A stretch of 64,000 nucleotides of DNA from Ixodes scapularis (taxonomy: Eukaryota; Arthropoda; Arachnida; Ixodida; Ixodidae), in contig NW_024609836.1 of the NCBI RefSeq assembly GCF_016920785.2, positions 11,500,018 through 11,564,017 on the forward strand. Direction: 5' to 3'. A model generated the notes under the pieces. The model saw nothing but the letters and a program-made list of their open reading frames with translations. It made no database searches and had not been told where the DNA came from. Both the position numbers and the translations under genes were made by a program. This document shows positions 22,846 to 35,370 of the stretch, piece after piece. Each line of letters starts with the position of its first letter. The stretch's first letter is position 1.

Positions 22846-25498
22846 AGAATATGAATTGAGCTTCGAAGTCCCAAGTCATTTTGGTTGTGCTCCATTGTGA
22901 GCTTATTGCCTGCTGTCGAAAGTTACTGTAAACTGACAGCAGGGTTGAAGCTACATTTTTGCTGTTCCAATAAACTGCTGTCATCACACCCCTCATGTTT
23001 CTGCCTTATGCATCTCCTATAGGAAGCCACGTGGCAGAAGTCACATAGCCGGTTGGGCCAGCCAGTATTTAGCTTTCACAGCGCTGTCAAGATTGAGCGG
23101 GGGCAAGATATTATTAGAGCTTTTTCTGTTAGCGGGGTAGCCGCGTGTAGGCAGAAACATCGTCAAGCAAAAAATTGCTTTGTGCGACAGCGAAAAAAAA
23201 AAAAACGGAGATTTTACAGCGTAGCTATTTATGGCTAGGGTTTCGTGATCTTTTCGTGTGCAGTGACTAAAACTCTACTCTCGCACCGCCGCACGCGCCG
23301 CACGCGCACGTCTTCCCCGTGTAAAAGATTCGAAGAAAAAATCCAAAATAACGCGTTGACGAACGCGCACACAGGATGCCATTTGTTTTAGGCTTTTGCT
23401 TTAGAATAGTTACTGCTGCAGACGCCTGCACGTGCGGCGCGTGGAACACCATTCCCTGCATTCTCCTTGGTGCTTGGGTAATTTAGCAATAGGACTATTC
23501 AGTACATTAGTTATCAGTACGCACCATTCTTAAGTCAGTAGACTCTCAGGTAGCTAATAAAGCTTTCTCAAAAGATTTGCCGCTGTGCGACCCATGTCGG
23601 CCATGTCTACGTTCCAAGCGCTTGCGTGTCTAATTTCCTTTCCTCCCTTTTTCCCGGGCTGGCGGCCCCATCGCGCGTGTCTGCTTTCCGCAGGGTGGTG
23701 GTCCCGTCGCGCGTGTCTAGTTTCCTCCGGCTCCTCCGGGCGGGTCTGTGTCATGGGCTAAACAGCTTCACTGGTCGTCCACCTGCACAGAGCGGAATGG
23801 CTCATGATTTTACTTTCGGGGGAGGAGGGGGGGGGGGGGGGCGCAAGAGGGTGGGGAAGGCGGTGGAGGGTGGTGGGAACGGACATATGCACCATGTTGC
23901 TACTCCTCCCTCACTAACCCCACGCGACGGTTTTATGGGCCGTTAGTTTTCTGCTCTTGCGTGCTCGAAGCAGTCTGTTCGTTTTCCGAGGAATTGAGGC
24001 CTGTAGACTACATGTAAACAGGAGAATGCTCCCAGCCCGGCTGACCGTACGAACGAGTCCAGAAACTGGCTATGGCTCAGCTGTCCCACTTTCCGTGAAT
24101 GTCTTTCCTTTCCTTCACCATCGCACCTTTCGCTAGCAGGTCCCCGTCTTGCGTCAAGGTTGCTAAAAGCGCAAAGGCCAATGCATTGCCCTCCTTCCAC
24201 TCTATCTCTCCCGTTGACGAGAGATAATTGTAACACGTTATTTCAGGAATTTGTTACTAAAAAAAATATAATTACATTAAAAATTACATTTCTAAAGAAA
24301 TAATGAATAAATTACTAGTTTACAAGAAAAGTAATGAATTACAGTGAATTCCGTCACTTGTAAACTTTCAAGCGTGCTCCCACTGCACTCTGAGCTTAGC
24401 GACGAGCGAAGTAAAGTATAAAAAGTGGTTCACACTACGGGACATAAGCTAGAGAACATAAATTCTAGGGAGCACTAGGGAAATGCAAGTTCTAGGGAAC
24501 ATGCTTTTTTTTTTTTCATTTGGTGACTGTAGTATATAAACCGTTATTGCCGTCTGCGTGTTCCCATGCTTGTCTACCTGACTGTGGAAAGTGTTCTGGG
24601 CATGCGCAGTACCTCTCTTATGCAGAATATTAGACGCCGCTCACACGTCCACTACAGCCCAGGGATTCAGCTTTTTTGCCTCGTTTTATCTACGCTTGTA
24701 ACCATCAATGCTTAAAAAACTAGTTTGACCACCGTGGATAGAAATGCCACGTTTGGGCGCAAGTCTAGCCGCCGGGGGACCCGCCTTAGCAAGGCTTGTC
24801 TATCAGACGATATATCCGGCTAGGTCAGCAGCGGAATGGTTAAGATAAGTTGCTAAATGTCTGCTTCAGAAAGTATTTGAAGTACGCCCTAAAGTTACTT
24901 TCACCACAAAATATATTTGGAATAGAGGAGAAATGCTTAGCGATGTAATGCAATTACTTTCGAAGATATTTGCGCATTCCTTAACTTCATATGAGGGGTC
25001 AAAGATAAGAAAACGAGTCTTGTCTTGGTGCCCTCCTGTTATTTTCTCATATTTGTTCTTTTGTTGCCATGTTGTGTCTGCATCTTCGTTAGTGGCTGGT
25101 CCTCTGTTCTGTGTTTGGACGCTTCAAGCTTCCAGACAGTTCGGCCGATTCCAGCTAAAGGTTTCTTCAAATAAAAACGTATTTGAGATCATAAACCCAA
25201 GAGAGTGAAAAATGTAATGAAAATAAAATAGCAAATACTTTCGATCAAATGTATTTGCAAGATACCAAAATACTACCGACAGTATTTTACATACAGTATG
25301 TTGAATAGGGTATTTGAGATTGGGGGAGAAGTCTGATTCTTCGTGCTTCTTAAAAGTGCTGACATTCACTGAAGCACCCTCTGCGTGACGGTGCATGTTT
25401 TGGGGGAGGGAATGGCAGCACATAGCAGCAATAGTGTCCGTCACACGTGACGGTTGTTGTTACTTGCAAAATGAAGTACCGAGAGACTTTGGTGCCCC
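22846..25498. other. Unassigned
   Basis: No gene recognised. A G-run with potential to form G-quadruplex structure lies at 23818-23842. The 24224-24360 patch is rich in TAATTAC motifs like those at 18455-19584. Other frames are shadows or GC-driven. Confidence 0.4.
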
Positions 25499-25506
25499 GT
25501 TGCCAC

Positions 25507-27169
25507 ACTTGTACGAAACGCTGTTCCAAAAAACGGCGTTCCTGGAACGCGTTCCTTTTAGGAGGAATGAAGGAACGTCGTCGTTCTATTTGACATCCGT
25601 GGAGCTGGAGCGGGAACTCATTACGTTTTTACGAAAACCAGAACAAACAAAAAAGAAACGGTGTTCCTTTTTTTTTGATCCAGTGAGGTGATTTTTATTT
25701 TATTTCATAGGGGAAACAAAAAATAATAAAAAAATAACTTTACAATGAGCAGAATATCGTTGAATTTTTCGTAACTTATTTTAGGGGTCCTCGCTTGGTA
25801 ACACTCGGGTACAAGCGAGCTAGCGGACATAGAATCTTTTTTCGGTGCCCGAAACTGAGGCACACTCAAAAAAAAAAAAAAAATCTTTTAATCGAGAAAA
25901 AAAAACACACACACACAGAAAGAGGGACCTTTCGAACTCACGAGTCCTCATACACACAGAATTATAAGGCCACCTACAGCCATCACTGAACTTTCTCAAA
26001 GAAATCTACAGTTACAACAAAAGCTGGTTACCAGGCATCGAACACACACATGTAGCTCGAACACTAACCACTTAAAAGATACGCAAAAATGAAACTTTAT
26101 TTCCCTCCTCCCCCCCCCCCCCCCCCCCTTCAAACTGAACAAAGAATTCGACCTTCACGAAGGAGGACTGGTGTTTTCAACACCGACCTCCCAAAAGCCT
26201 TACACTCTTCACTTGCTCGTCATGCGGACAGCAACATCGAGAAGCAGGTATTGTGAAAAGGAAGCTGAAACACTATTTGAAAACAAAAACGAGTTTGAGG
26301 TGAATTCTCGCGTATTTTTATCCTATGTATCTGAATATCCCGTTTGTTTTTCGCCAAGATGCAACTTAACGCGAGAAAACACGAAAAACCTCCGACCACT
26401 CATGATAGGATCTCTGGGCCGCCAAGAGCGTTGCGCTCGTGTAAGCAGCGCGTGCAATTGGAAACTTGCCAGGCATATTCCCCCGCGCTGACACAAGTCG
26501 TGACGTCTCTTTCTGACCTTTTTGAAAATAACAATAGTGCGCATGCCTCGCTTTGATAGGCGCTTAAGTTGCGCGAGCGCGGAGTTACCGAAAACTCCTA
26601 ATATGACGTCACGTCCCGAGAAGGAGGGACTACGGCGGTACCTTTAAAATTAATTTCTGTAGCCTCCGTGCACCAAATTCAAAAATAATTTCGATATTCG
26701 TGATTCTGGAGGCCAAATGAAGACGATTTAAGTGTCTTTCCTCGAATACAGAACCACTTCAGTTTCCTTTAAGTTCAAATAAGGGACTTTGATTGAAACG
26801 TGAGTTTGTTTTAAAACGCCCACCACAAATACGAATATGGTGAAAACGCTGGGGTTTTTAAAGGTGAATACATCAACAAAAGGAACCTAGCTCGCTATTG
26901 TTTTCTTCTCCTGGTGTCCTTCCACAACGAAATTCAAATTCGTATCTTGCCATTTGATGAAATATGTACACAAAACTTCGTTTGAACTAACTAAATATGC
27001 CAATTAGCGCAACATGAAAGTAACGCATATGTGGCCATAATTTTTATATTTTAAACGGTAACGGGGAACGAGTTCCTTTCTCACATATGAAACTAGTAAC
27101 GGGAACGCGCTCCAAAGTACAAAAGGAACGATAATTCGTTCCTCTTTTTCAGGAACGTGAACAACACTG
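25507..27169. mobile_element. Non-autonomous hAT-type element, GGAACG family
   Basis: The flanks share the exact 8-mer GTTGCCAC (25499-25506 and 27170-27177). The right end is CGTGAACAACACTG, the inverse of CAGTGTTG. The left end has lost a couple of bases (ACTTGTACGAAACG). Both subterminal zones carry clustered GGAACG/CGTTCC motifs in both orientations. A second copy of the same family begins at 36185 with the intact CAGTGTTGTACGGAACG end. No transposase is encoded. A poly-C tract at 26109-26129 and poly-A runs lie inside. Confidence 0.75.
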
Positions 27170-27177
27170 GTTGCCAC

Positions 27178-27779
27178 ACGCACGCGGGTTATCCGCGGAG
27201 AACCAGAAAGGATCGGTGAGCGCAATATCCTGCTCCCGGGACGCGAACCGTGAAAGCTGCTTGGTCACCATGAAGACCCGCAATGTCCGAGAGGCCGACA
27301 CGAGGCCCGCTTGACCAGCGGTCACTCCGGCATCGCGGACCCCTTCGCAAACAGGAACGGCTCTGCGACACGCCTGGACCCCGTCCGCATGCGTGTGGGT
27401 GCGGGGAACTTCGTCGACCCTTGCTGACAACGTGGCGGAAGTTAAGTACGCGTTGGACCAGTCATATTTTATCACGTGATCACTCTCCCGCCCATATCCA
27501 AGCGCAGAGAGCGGAAACAGGTGACAAAAGGGAAGCTGCTGATTGATCCGGCGGGCGCGTAACCCCCACCGCAGAGTCAGTTTATGCTGTGCACTGAGTG
27601 CATGTGCACTGGAAGAGCGAACAGTCCGTGCCGCCTGACTGCGTTCTCGCCTCGACAATCGGGCACTCGTGCGGCCGGACACATACCCAGGTGTAAACAA
27701 GAAGGATGACCGCCTTCAGTCGATGACGTCACTCGCGCGTGACTTCACGCACGACTGCCCCAAATGCTTCATTGCTCGG
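27178..27779. other. GC-rich, unassigned
   Basis: A GC-rich block with a 183-codon minus frame (27149-27700) that overlaps the end of the hAT element and shows no family motif, so it is not supported as a gene. Confidence 0.35.
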
Positions 27780-30510
27780 TTCCTGAGATCTAAACATGGC
27801 ACGCGTGCACCAACTTCCTCCTGTGTTTAGTTCCATGCGCCACGTTTTTCACCATACAGAGATAGCGAAGATCAAAATGAAGAGTGTTCATGTTGTTGTC
27901 ACGCGTTATTTCCCGGAGAACTAGATAGTCAGCTCCGAACGCATGAATCTGTGGAGAAACAGAAGAGGGTAGATCATTAGTGTAGATAAGAAAAAGGAGT
28001 TGTCCAAACACAGCACCTTGAGGCAGACGCCACTTGGTAGGGACGCTATAGCCCGTTGCAACTCAAGAAGGTAGGGCGAATTTTTTTTTGAGGGGGGAAG
28101 GCGTCTGTCCCTTTGACAAAATACTTGAATGATGGTCATCTGATGTATGTTGCGACGCAAGGTGTATCACGCTCCTCGGCTTTGGCGTCATGCGATGAAA
28201 AGGAAGGAAGCAGACGGAACGCTGAAAAGGAGAGCAGTAAACCTCTTCCTCTCTCCAGCGTTCCGCCTACTTTCTCCCCTCCGGCCTTCCTTTCCCTCGT
28301 CCTACCTTCTTGAGTTGCAGCAGACTATAGACTGTTAATTATAAAACAAACTAGGAACGCTTAGAATGAAGAATGAGAGCCACAAGGAGAGAACAAAAAA
28401 CAAGGCGAGAGCTACTTACAACTGGATTGTTTTACGGTTAACAAGAAAACATTTAAACCATGGAAGACGTTTGGGATCGAGATTGAGTTGATGTAATTTA
28501 TGAAGTAATAGCGTGTGACACACCTTATCAAATGCTTTGGGAAAGTATAAAAAGATGCAATCGGCAATTGATGATTGTTCAAGAATGACGTGCAGAGTAA
28601 GAGGGAAAAATACCAATTCACTACGTTTTCCAGAAGCCCTATTGTGAACATGTAAAATAACTATTTAGATACTAGAAAGTTGGCGAGGTTAGACAACAGA
28701 ATATGCTCTAAAATGTTATATGGAATGCTGGTGAGCGACATTGGTGAATGTTACCTGATTTGTTAAGTAAAATCACCTTCACGACTTTCTACTCAGCAGA
28801 AAGAAACCATTATCCAGCGACTGCTGGAACACTTTTGTTAGCACAGTGGAAAAATAAACACTGGTACTTCTGGACATTTGGTGTCAATTGAATCGCAACC
28901 AGGGGCGGAACAATGTTTAAATTATATAATTTTGTTTTCAACACCATCGTGATCAGTCATAAGAGGAAACATTGCAAGGTATTCAGACAACTTTGTATGA
29001 GACATCTGCAGTTACGAAAAAATTGCATGGAAAGATTTCGTTAACAGCTATGACACACCGATTAGAGGGGATGATACTATCAGCACTCTCAACGGGGGTG
29101 ATATCATTATAGTATTTTGTGTTAATAACAGGCCAAAACTATTTAGTGTGAGTTGATAGCGTGGATGGCAAGGTATATTAAAGCTATTCCTCTTCAGCTA
29201 TTTTTTTTTTATTATTATTTCTCTTATGGGGGGGTATTCTTTGGAAGCAAGCTGATAAGCGGTCCAGCGGGCATTGTTAGAATATGACTTGGATAAACTG
29301 CAGACTTCAAAAAGGTGCGTATCTCTTACACCATTTGTTACATATACGGCACCTTAAAACTTCAGTTGGACGTCCAGCGCACTGACGTTAAACCGGCGCT
29401 ACCAAATTTCACAAGCGGCTTGGCAACCAAGCCGCGCAACTTGTTAAAATGGCTGAAATAAATGTGACTGACTTCATACAAAGTAATCGGGGTTTTCTTA
29501 GCCCTATACTGCAAAATTTAAGCGTTTTTTTTTTCTGTAGTCTTTGATAAGTACTTTAGCTGTCTAATATGTTATATACCACCGTCATCCAGCCTCTCGT
29601 AAAAGTTGGCGCCGTCAGTTAGACGTCAGCGTGCTTTACGTCGAACTCAACTTTTGGGGTGTATTATATATGACAAGGGGTGTAAAGACTACACCTTTAT
29701 TTATTTATTTATTTTTTTAGTGATGTGCTCAATGCGAGTGTGTACGACGGTGCGTTACGGCTAGAGATGGCAGTGCGACTAGGGATGTAAGCACTAGTTA
29801 TAACATTGACCTTGGCTACAAACATGTATCAGTTATTTTTACATTACCATTATCAAAATCCTTAAAAATATATTAAGAAACGCAGATGTTTTGGTACTAT
29901 TGGCGTCAATGTTAGCATTTTCTAGTTTTCGCTTTGAGTGTGGTTTTTGGTCGCGACAGGTTAAAGTGAAGTGAAAATAGGGACTGCTCGCTCAACTTAC
30001 GTAAGTAAACAATGTCCAAAACAAGATGAGGCTGAGATGCGCAGGAGATCAAGAGTGTTTTCGATAAAGATAGCTGTTTCACAAGGTTCTTTTTACAAGT
30101 TGTCGGAATAAAGGCACAGAATAATTCTGAAAAGTTAATTGTTAGGTTGGAAAATGGGATGCATACTGGGTGTTTTGGCATCCCATCTTACATTAAGAAT
30201 GTTAAACTCTCAAAGCAAATATGAAGGTAACGTGGGGTAGTGAGTAAGTGTGTGTATGTGCGTGCGGAGGGGGGAGGGATGATAGGAACACCAATAAGGC
30301 GTTCACAATTTCCAAGTCACTTGAAACATAAATGCATTGGGATGGAAATTCTTTAGTGATATCCCAAAAGAACTCAATGACGGGTCGTTCATCTGCAGCG
30401 ACAAAACGTGGAACTGCGAGCGTCCTGGAAGATTTCATGATCACGGAACTGCGAGCGCAGCCAGGTCTCAGTTAGGACTATTATGTCAGCATTGCATATC
30501 TATGACAGAG
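27780..30510 (-). mobile_element. Decayed LINE on minus strand, interrupted by a MITE
   Basis: Reading leftward, an APE-endonuclease-like start (about 30500-30200) contains VLTETWLRSQFRDHEIF, VSSDLEIVNALL and GVPIIPP in alternating frames. RT pieces follow much further on: FDKVCHTLLLHKL at about 28550-28510 (motif A zone, with K-A-F-D) and GQLLFLIYTNDLPSSV at 28005-27960, followed by FGADYLVL, the motif B to C region with the second catalytic Asp of the expected ADD changed. The order endonuclease then RT and the spacing of about 2 kb fit one Jockey-superfamily LINE. Many frame breaks make it inactive. The segment 28660-29900 between the domains has no readable motif. Confidence 0.65.
28049..28327. 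mobile_element. TA-flanked MITE inserted in the LINE
   Basis: Inverted ends TAGCCCGTTGCAACTCAAGA and, from the other side, TAGTCTGCTGCAACTCAAGA share about 30 bp with few mismatches, running on through AGGTAGG. A TA on each side (28047-28048 and 28328-28329) fits Tc1/mariner-type insertion. A second inverted pair inside (CGGAACGCTGAAAAGG near 28214, CAGCGTTCCGCC near 28256) adds secondary structure. An 84-bp interior stretch (28108-28191) recurs at 30587-30669. No coding capacity. The MITE lies between LINE RT motifs, so it inserted after the LINE. Confidence 0.7.
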
Positions 30511-30586
30511 AGAATCATGCTTCGATATTAGAATAAAAAAACGATACATCACTCGTTCACTCGCCGTCGCGTTTTTCTATGTCTGT

Positions 30587-30669
30587 GCCTTTGACAAAAT
30601 ACTTGGATGATGGTCATCTGGTGTATGTTGCGACGCAAGGTGTATCACGCTCCTCGGCTTTGGCGTCAT
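30587..30669 (+). repeat. Second copy of the MITE interior
   Basis: This stretch matches 28108-28191 with only a few differences, starting CTTTGACAAAATACTT and ending CGGCTTTGGCGTCAT. It lacks the MITE termini seen at 28049-28327, so it is a fragment or a related repeat with different ends. Confidence 0.75.
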
Positions 30670-30744
30670 AGATGTGTTGTCTCTCGTTCACGACATGTTT
30701 GTTGTAACTCAGCTAGAACGCCGGTGCTCTTTGTTGACTCTTAA

Positions 30745-30925
30745 GGCACGTTCACACCCTTGCAACCGAGTACGACCGAGAGAGACGAGACCGGTTTTGA
30801 AGCCTCTTGCGATCTTTAGGACCAGCTACGCTGCAGCATGCATCCGGTCTGAAGAAGTAGAAAAAAGCTTAAAAACCGGTCTGGTCTCTCTCGGTCTTAC
30901 TCAGTCGCAAGGGTTTGAACGGCGC
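30745..30925. mobile_element. TTAA-class MITE with about 60-bp TIRs
   Basis: The left arm GGCACGTTCACACCCTTGCA continues through ACCGAGAGAGACGAGACCGG and TTTT. The right arm is its inverse with scattered mismatches, ending GGGTTTGAACGGCGC. Flanks are TTAA (30741-30744) and TTTA (30926-30929), the same pattern as the MITE at 19649-19812 but with unrelated arm sequence. Confidence 0.7.
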
Positions 30926-30929
30926 TTTA

Positions 30930-32880
30930 GCAAACGCGATGAGTTACCTTCGAATCCGACGCGTGACGGGCGAGAAATTTTCGATGACAAGACTGGTCAC
31001 CGTTCTTTCCGAGATTAATCGCAAATATGAAATTGCCATGCCACACTATTTACCGCGATCGCAGAGAGTTGATAGCGCGAGAGCGCCACAGTGTTTATTG
31101 ACCCAGTAGACTTCTGGTAGCGCAAAATTATTTGATATTCCACAACGCACAGCGAACTGACCAAATTATTTTCCTTCGGGAAACCAATTATTGCAATAAG
31201 TTAGAAAATAAAACGATGCGAAGCAAAACTTAAAAGAGAAGAAAGCTGGAAGTACGCAAAATGGTGAGCGGTGGTGAGCTTGTTGACAAACAAACACCAG
31301 TGAATATTAAGCCACAAAATAAAACCGGAGACACGGAAACAAAACAGGGACTACGGTGTTGTGTACGCACCTTTTCGGTTTCCGTGTCACCAATTTGATT
31401 GTGTCGCCTAATATTCGCCAGCCCACTCGAGCCCTACATCTTCTGCCAGTGAACAGTTCGTGTCAACATAAGAACTACAAGAAAGGCAGCACACACAATG
31501 AAGCAACGCTTCGTTCAGTGCCGAATGCGCCATAGTGCATTGAGCATTAAACGTAACTTTTTTTATGCGCGTGCCATTTTCGATTCGAAAAAAAGGCGCT
31601 CACTGATACTACAGCTAACAGCAACCGCAGACCGGTGTAAATACAGTAGTATAAAAATATAGACGACAAAAACGGTAAAAATAATTTATATTAGCAGTTA
31701 AAAGACAAAAAGGAGCGAGCAAAGGAACTTTTCCGTATGATAAATTAATTAATTTTCCCGTCCCTCGTTGCGCAATATGTGACATCCGACCTCCTGAAAT
31801 TGCGTTATAAAGTGCAGCCTTCGTGCCGCAAAAAGAACAAATAAAGCTTCCCATATAAACAAAAGAGGTGCATAGAAAAAGACGTCCGTCCGACAGAGAA
31901 CCGAAACCAAAACATCGAACAAAAAAGGCACAAAAACAAAAGCACAAAAAAACACGCAAATACTTACAAACCAAAGCCAACCGAATATTCATTCAAAAGT
32001 TCAATAACAGTGTGACATTAACAATATAACAGTGCGTATATTAGCCGGAGGAGGTGAAAGAAGGAAAGGTGGACACGGATCGAAAAAGAGGCGTGGCTCC
32101 TGACGGAGGGGGTGCCCGCGACCAATGGGCAGCCACGGATCGAGGCACTTGTCCCTTCCCCCCCACTTGAAATCCCTCCCCTTTCCCGACCCAGCAGACC
32201 AATAGAAAAACGACTGGCTTCAACTAAACGCGCGCGCTCGTTCGAGGGTCCTTCAAACTCCGGCAGAAAGACGCGGGAAAAATAAAAGCGCGAAAGTATA
32301 AAGGAAAAAGGGAGGCAAAACCGATCAAACATAAAGCTCGAAAAAGGAAAGATGGTCCCGAAGCAAAAAGAACCAAAAAGACCGAAGAAATGAGGACCCT
32401 TCAGAAAGACTAGAAAATAGAAGAACGGTAGAGGAGGGTGAGTGAGTTTTCTATGAGGGAGAGTAAAAAGGAGCTCAAAACAGGAAAATAAACAAAACAA
32501 CTGTATATGTATATACGCAAAGATTGAACCTATGGGGATGAAAGAAAAGCCGTTTTTCATGCTGCAGCGTCCGGGCTTTGTCGTCGGGCCTGGTGCTTTA
32601 ATCACTTTGCTGCGCGGAGAAACAAAATAAGCTTTCTGACGGGAGTGCGGCGTGCGCGTGCGTTCTCGGACGAAGAAGGCACAAAATCGCGCGAAGGAGT
32701 GCAATTCGCCGTTAAAGGATTGGGAGGTTCCGGCTTAACGGACAAAAGTTTGACAACTGACATAATCATCCATACAGAAAACGAATGAGTTTCCCCGTGT
32801 TCCTTGTCGCTGGCAAGACTGAGGTCAAAGACGGCTAGACACAAAGAAAGTATGGTAAGGGTGCGGGCCAGCTGGGGAAT
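30930..32880. other. Unassigned; promoter-like motifs at 32040-32310
   Basis: No gene recognised. Two CCAAT boxes (near 32132 and 32206) and a TATAAAGG (near 32298) occur in this order within 170 bp on the plus strand, which could mark a promoter, but no reading frame follows. Minus-strand frames (32018-32704) are purine/pyrimidine-biased and low in complexity. Confidence 0.3.
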
Positions 32881-32899
32881 ATTAACCGCGTTGAATTAA

Positions 32900-33026
32900 A
32901 GTGAGACAGGGGAAGAAGGGACACGTCGAAACGCAGACGGAACAGAAAACAGATGACGAATCGAGACGTCGTCCCTTCTATTTTCTATTGCTTCTACGTT
33001 TCGACTCTTCCCTTGTCCCTCAGGCT
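32900..33026. repeat. Imperfect inverted-repeat cluster
   Basis: A left arm containing AGAAGGGACACGTCGAAACG (about 32914-32933) can pair with either of two right arms: GACGTCGTCCCTTCT (about 32965-32979) and CGTTTCGACTCTTCCCTTGT (about 32997-33016). This resembles nested hairpins of a foldback element. Termini not defined. Confidence 0.45.
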
Positions 33027-34960
33027 CAGGTTAATCCAACATGGTTAATAGAATCGCTGGCAGCTTAAAGGACGCTCCCGAGAATTCTCTTATCTCTCCA
33101 CAGCCAATCATATTTCGCCACTAGCCGATAAGAGCGCCGAAGAACCAATCACAAACCCTGATAGTAATGAGTCACACGTTTCTTAAATTGGCAGTGACTG
33201 TATGTGGAAGTCCTGACGTACACGCCTTGCCTGCCATCAAAATACGAGATTGCTTAAAGCATTATCGGCAACATCAGACTGAGAATCTCACTAATAATTA
33301 GTGTCATAAGCGTTAAGTCACTATATGCCTTATCTTTTCACGATTAGCTCAGCGATGATAGGAGTACAGCAACATGACGAATACCATGGAGTCGCGCTTT
33401 TGACATTTTGTGATTGGTTGCATTAGCTAGTAGCGTCGGCTGCGTCTGGACTTCAGGTTGATTGCGCGTGATGAGTTCCGTACAAGTCTGCGCGTATGTT
33501 CCCAAGAGGCTGGGGAATCCAATTCCCGATTTTCGAATTCCCGATCGTTGTAAAAAAAATGGCATAATCGGTCGTTGCCGACGCCACGAGGGAATGCATA
33601 CCCGCTGCTTTTATCCAGGCTAAGTGCCAACAAAAAGAAGAAAAAAATGCTTCGAGTAAATTCTCACTTTGGGATTTGTAACTCCCAAGTAATATCCCGT
33701 TAAAAACCTCGAGTTAAAAACACGAAGTGAATACAGCGACCCCATTTCGTTCCTAATGACCGCTGAGAGACTCTTCTTGAAATCGACGAAAAGAAAATAG
33801 GATGGGTAAAAAGTAGCTCAAGATATGTACTCGGACGTGCATGAGCTGAATAACCTCTTCTCTCGCTTTGAATACGGACGGAGGAGGAACCGGAGTGCAT
33901 TTCTAAATATAGCCGTACCAAAATTATTCGTGAGGTCTGTCGTAGTCAGCACAGAAAACAAATGCCTCGTTAACGCGTGACACGTGCACGTTAAAGACCC
34001 AGGTTAGCAGTCCACGTGCACAGGAAACATCTAGCTCACGTATAAGAGGAAACCGGAGTGGCCTCATTTTATGGCAGTCTTCACGCTGTCCAGACTTACC
34101 CGCATCCTTTTTGGCTGTCGATTTTATTTGGTCTTCTGGGCAAAAGCAAAACCGCACTAGCATAGTGTACGACATTTCATGGACGCAAAGACAGACCGTA
34201 AAATATATAAAGCACGAAATGACTTACCTAAAACGGCGTGGCAGATAGAGCGGTGATTCAGGGTAGATGCACGAAGGGTCACCGCATTTACGGCCACCAA
34301 CGATCATCAGCGCGGTGTACTCTCAAACACCAGGTCTCCATGTCAATTAAAACTTCTTGCACCATTAATAACAAAAAAAAACAAAAAAAAAAACAGAACG
34401 ATGGCGAAAATTTAAGGGGAAAAAAAAACTCGGGTTGAATACAAAAAAAAAAAAAAAAAAAAAACTATAATCCTCAAAGAGTGTTGCCGGGTGGAAGATA
34501 AACAGGCTAAGCCTAACCGTGTCCAATCGTTTTTAACGGGTCTTATTTCAAAATCCATCAATCAATATTGCTGTTTTAAACGCGACAGAAGCAAACCAGC
34601 TTGTCACGATCGTTATTGTCTTCCAGGACTTGTACCTGATGTAATCCTTCAGGTTCCAAACTCTCAAGGTAGCAATCGAATTGTTGTGGCCCTTTGAGTG
34701 AACACGCACACAGCATCTTCACATTTGAAGAGGCCACCGGTAGCGTTTGCAAGCGACTTGTTTCGGGGATAGTGATACAAGGACTCGCTTAATAATCACG
34801 CCCTAATTGTGCCACTAAACAAACGGTACGCGCTCGAACGTGTCTCACTGCCGTTGATATGGACCTAACTGTTCGCGGGCACATCCTCTGTGGCTCTAAA
34901 CTCCCCATGACCGATGTATTAAAGAATTTATCGAACAATATACTGCACATAAAAATAAGG
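33027..34960. other. Unassigned, A-rich in part
   Basis: No gene recognised. A-rich tracts lie at 34370-34395 and 34441-34465. Short frames in this stretch lack motifs. Confidence 0.4.
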
Positions 34961-34967
34961 TGAACTC

Positions 34968-35370
34968 ACCTAACAAACACCCTTCCCCGGGCCCCCAAAC
35001 TTAATCATAAATAAACAGACCGAGACTTCCACAGTCGAACAGTTCCCGTAAGCCTATACAGCTTCTTAAGTGGAATACCGAAGAGCAAAGTAGCACGTGC
35101 CCTATGATGGACACCTTGTTAATTCAAGTTGTCCAAGATGACGACCGTCAGAAGACACGTGTTGCTGTACAGCGACCTTTCGAGAAAACTGCAGACTTCA
35201 CGACGCTTGACAGAGAACGGCCAGCACAGGCACCACAACTACCAACGATATCCTGCAGGACTCGAACATATCCAACTCCGAAAACCCCGTGAGAGCACCA
35301 ACCAGACAGCCGGGCAAGACAGACTCTGAGCTATCACGGCAACCGACTCCCTCATTTTATATCCAGACCC
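34968..35370 (-). promoter_or_regulatory. TATA-containing promoter-like block, minus strand (host first exon or solo LTR)
   Basis: On the minus strand, GGATATAAAATGAGGGAGTC places a consensus TATA box at 35355-35361. About 355-390 nt downstream TTTGTTAGGTGAGTTCACC (around 34968-34976) matches a 5' splice donor (AG|GTGAGT). Upstream (35400-35900) the DNA is GC-rich with CT-rich tracts. One reading is a non-coding first exon of a host gene. The other is a solo LTR of a retrotransposon, for which TATA and a GC-rich U3 would also fit. I see no coding start in the putative exon. Confidence 0.3.

Noticed and set aside
27149..27700. 183-codon minus-strand frame
   Set aside because: GC-rich block with open frames on both strands, overlapping the end of a hAT-type element; no motif.
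32018..32704. 228-codon minus-strand frame rich in Phe and Ser
   Set aside because: Composition follows a purine-rich plus strand; no domain or conserved motif.
33334..33362. Second tRNA/SINE A box (GATTAGCTCAGCG)
   Set aside because: No B box or T arm at the expected distance.
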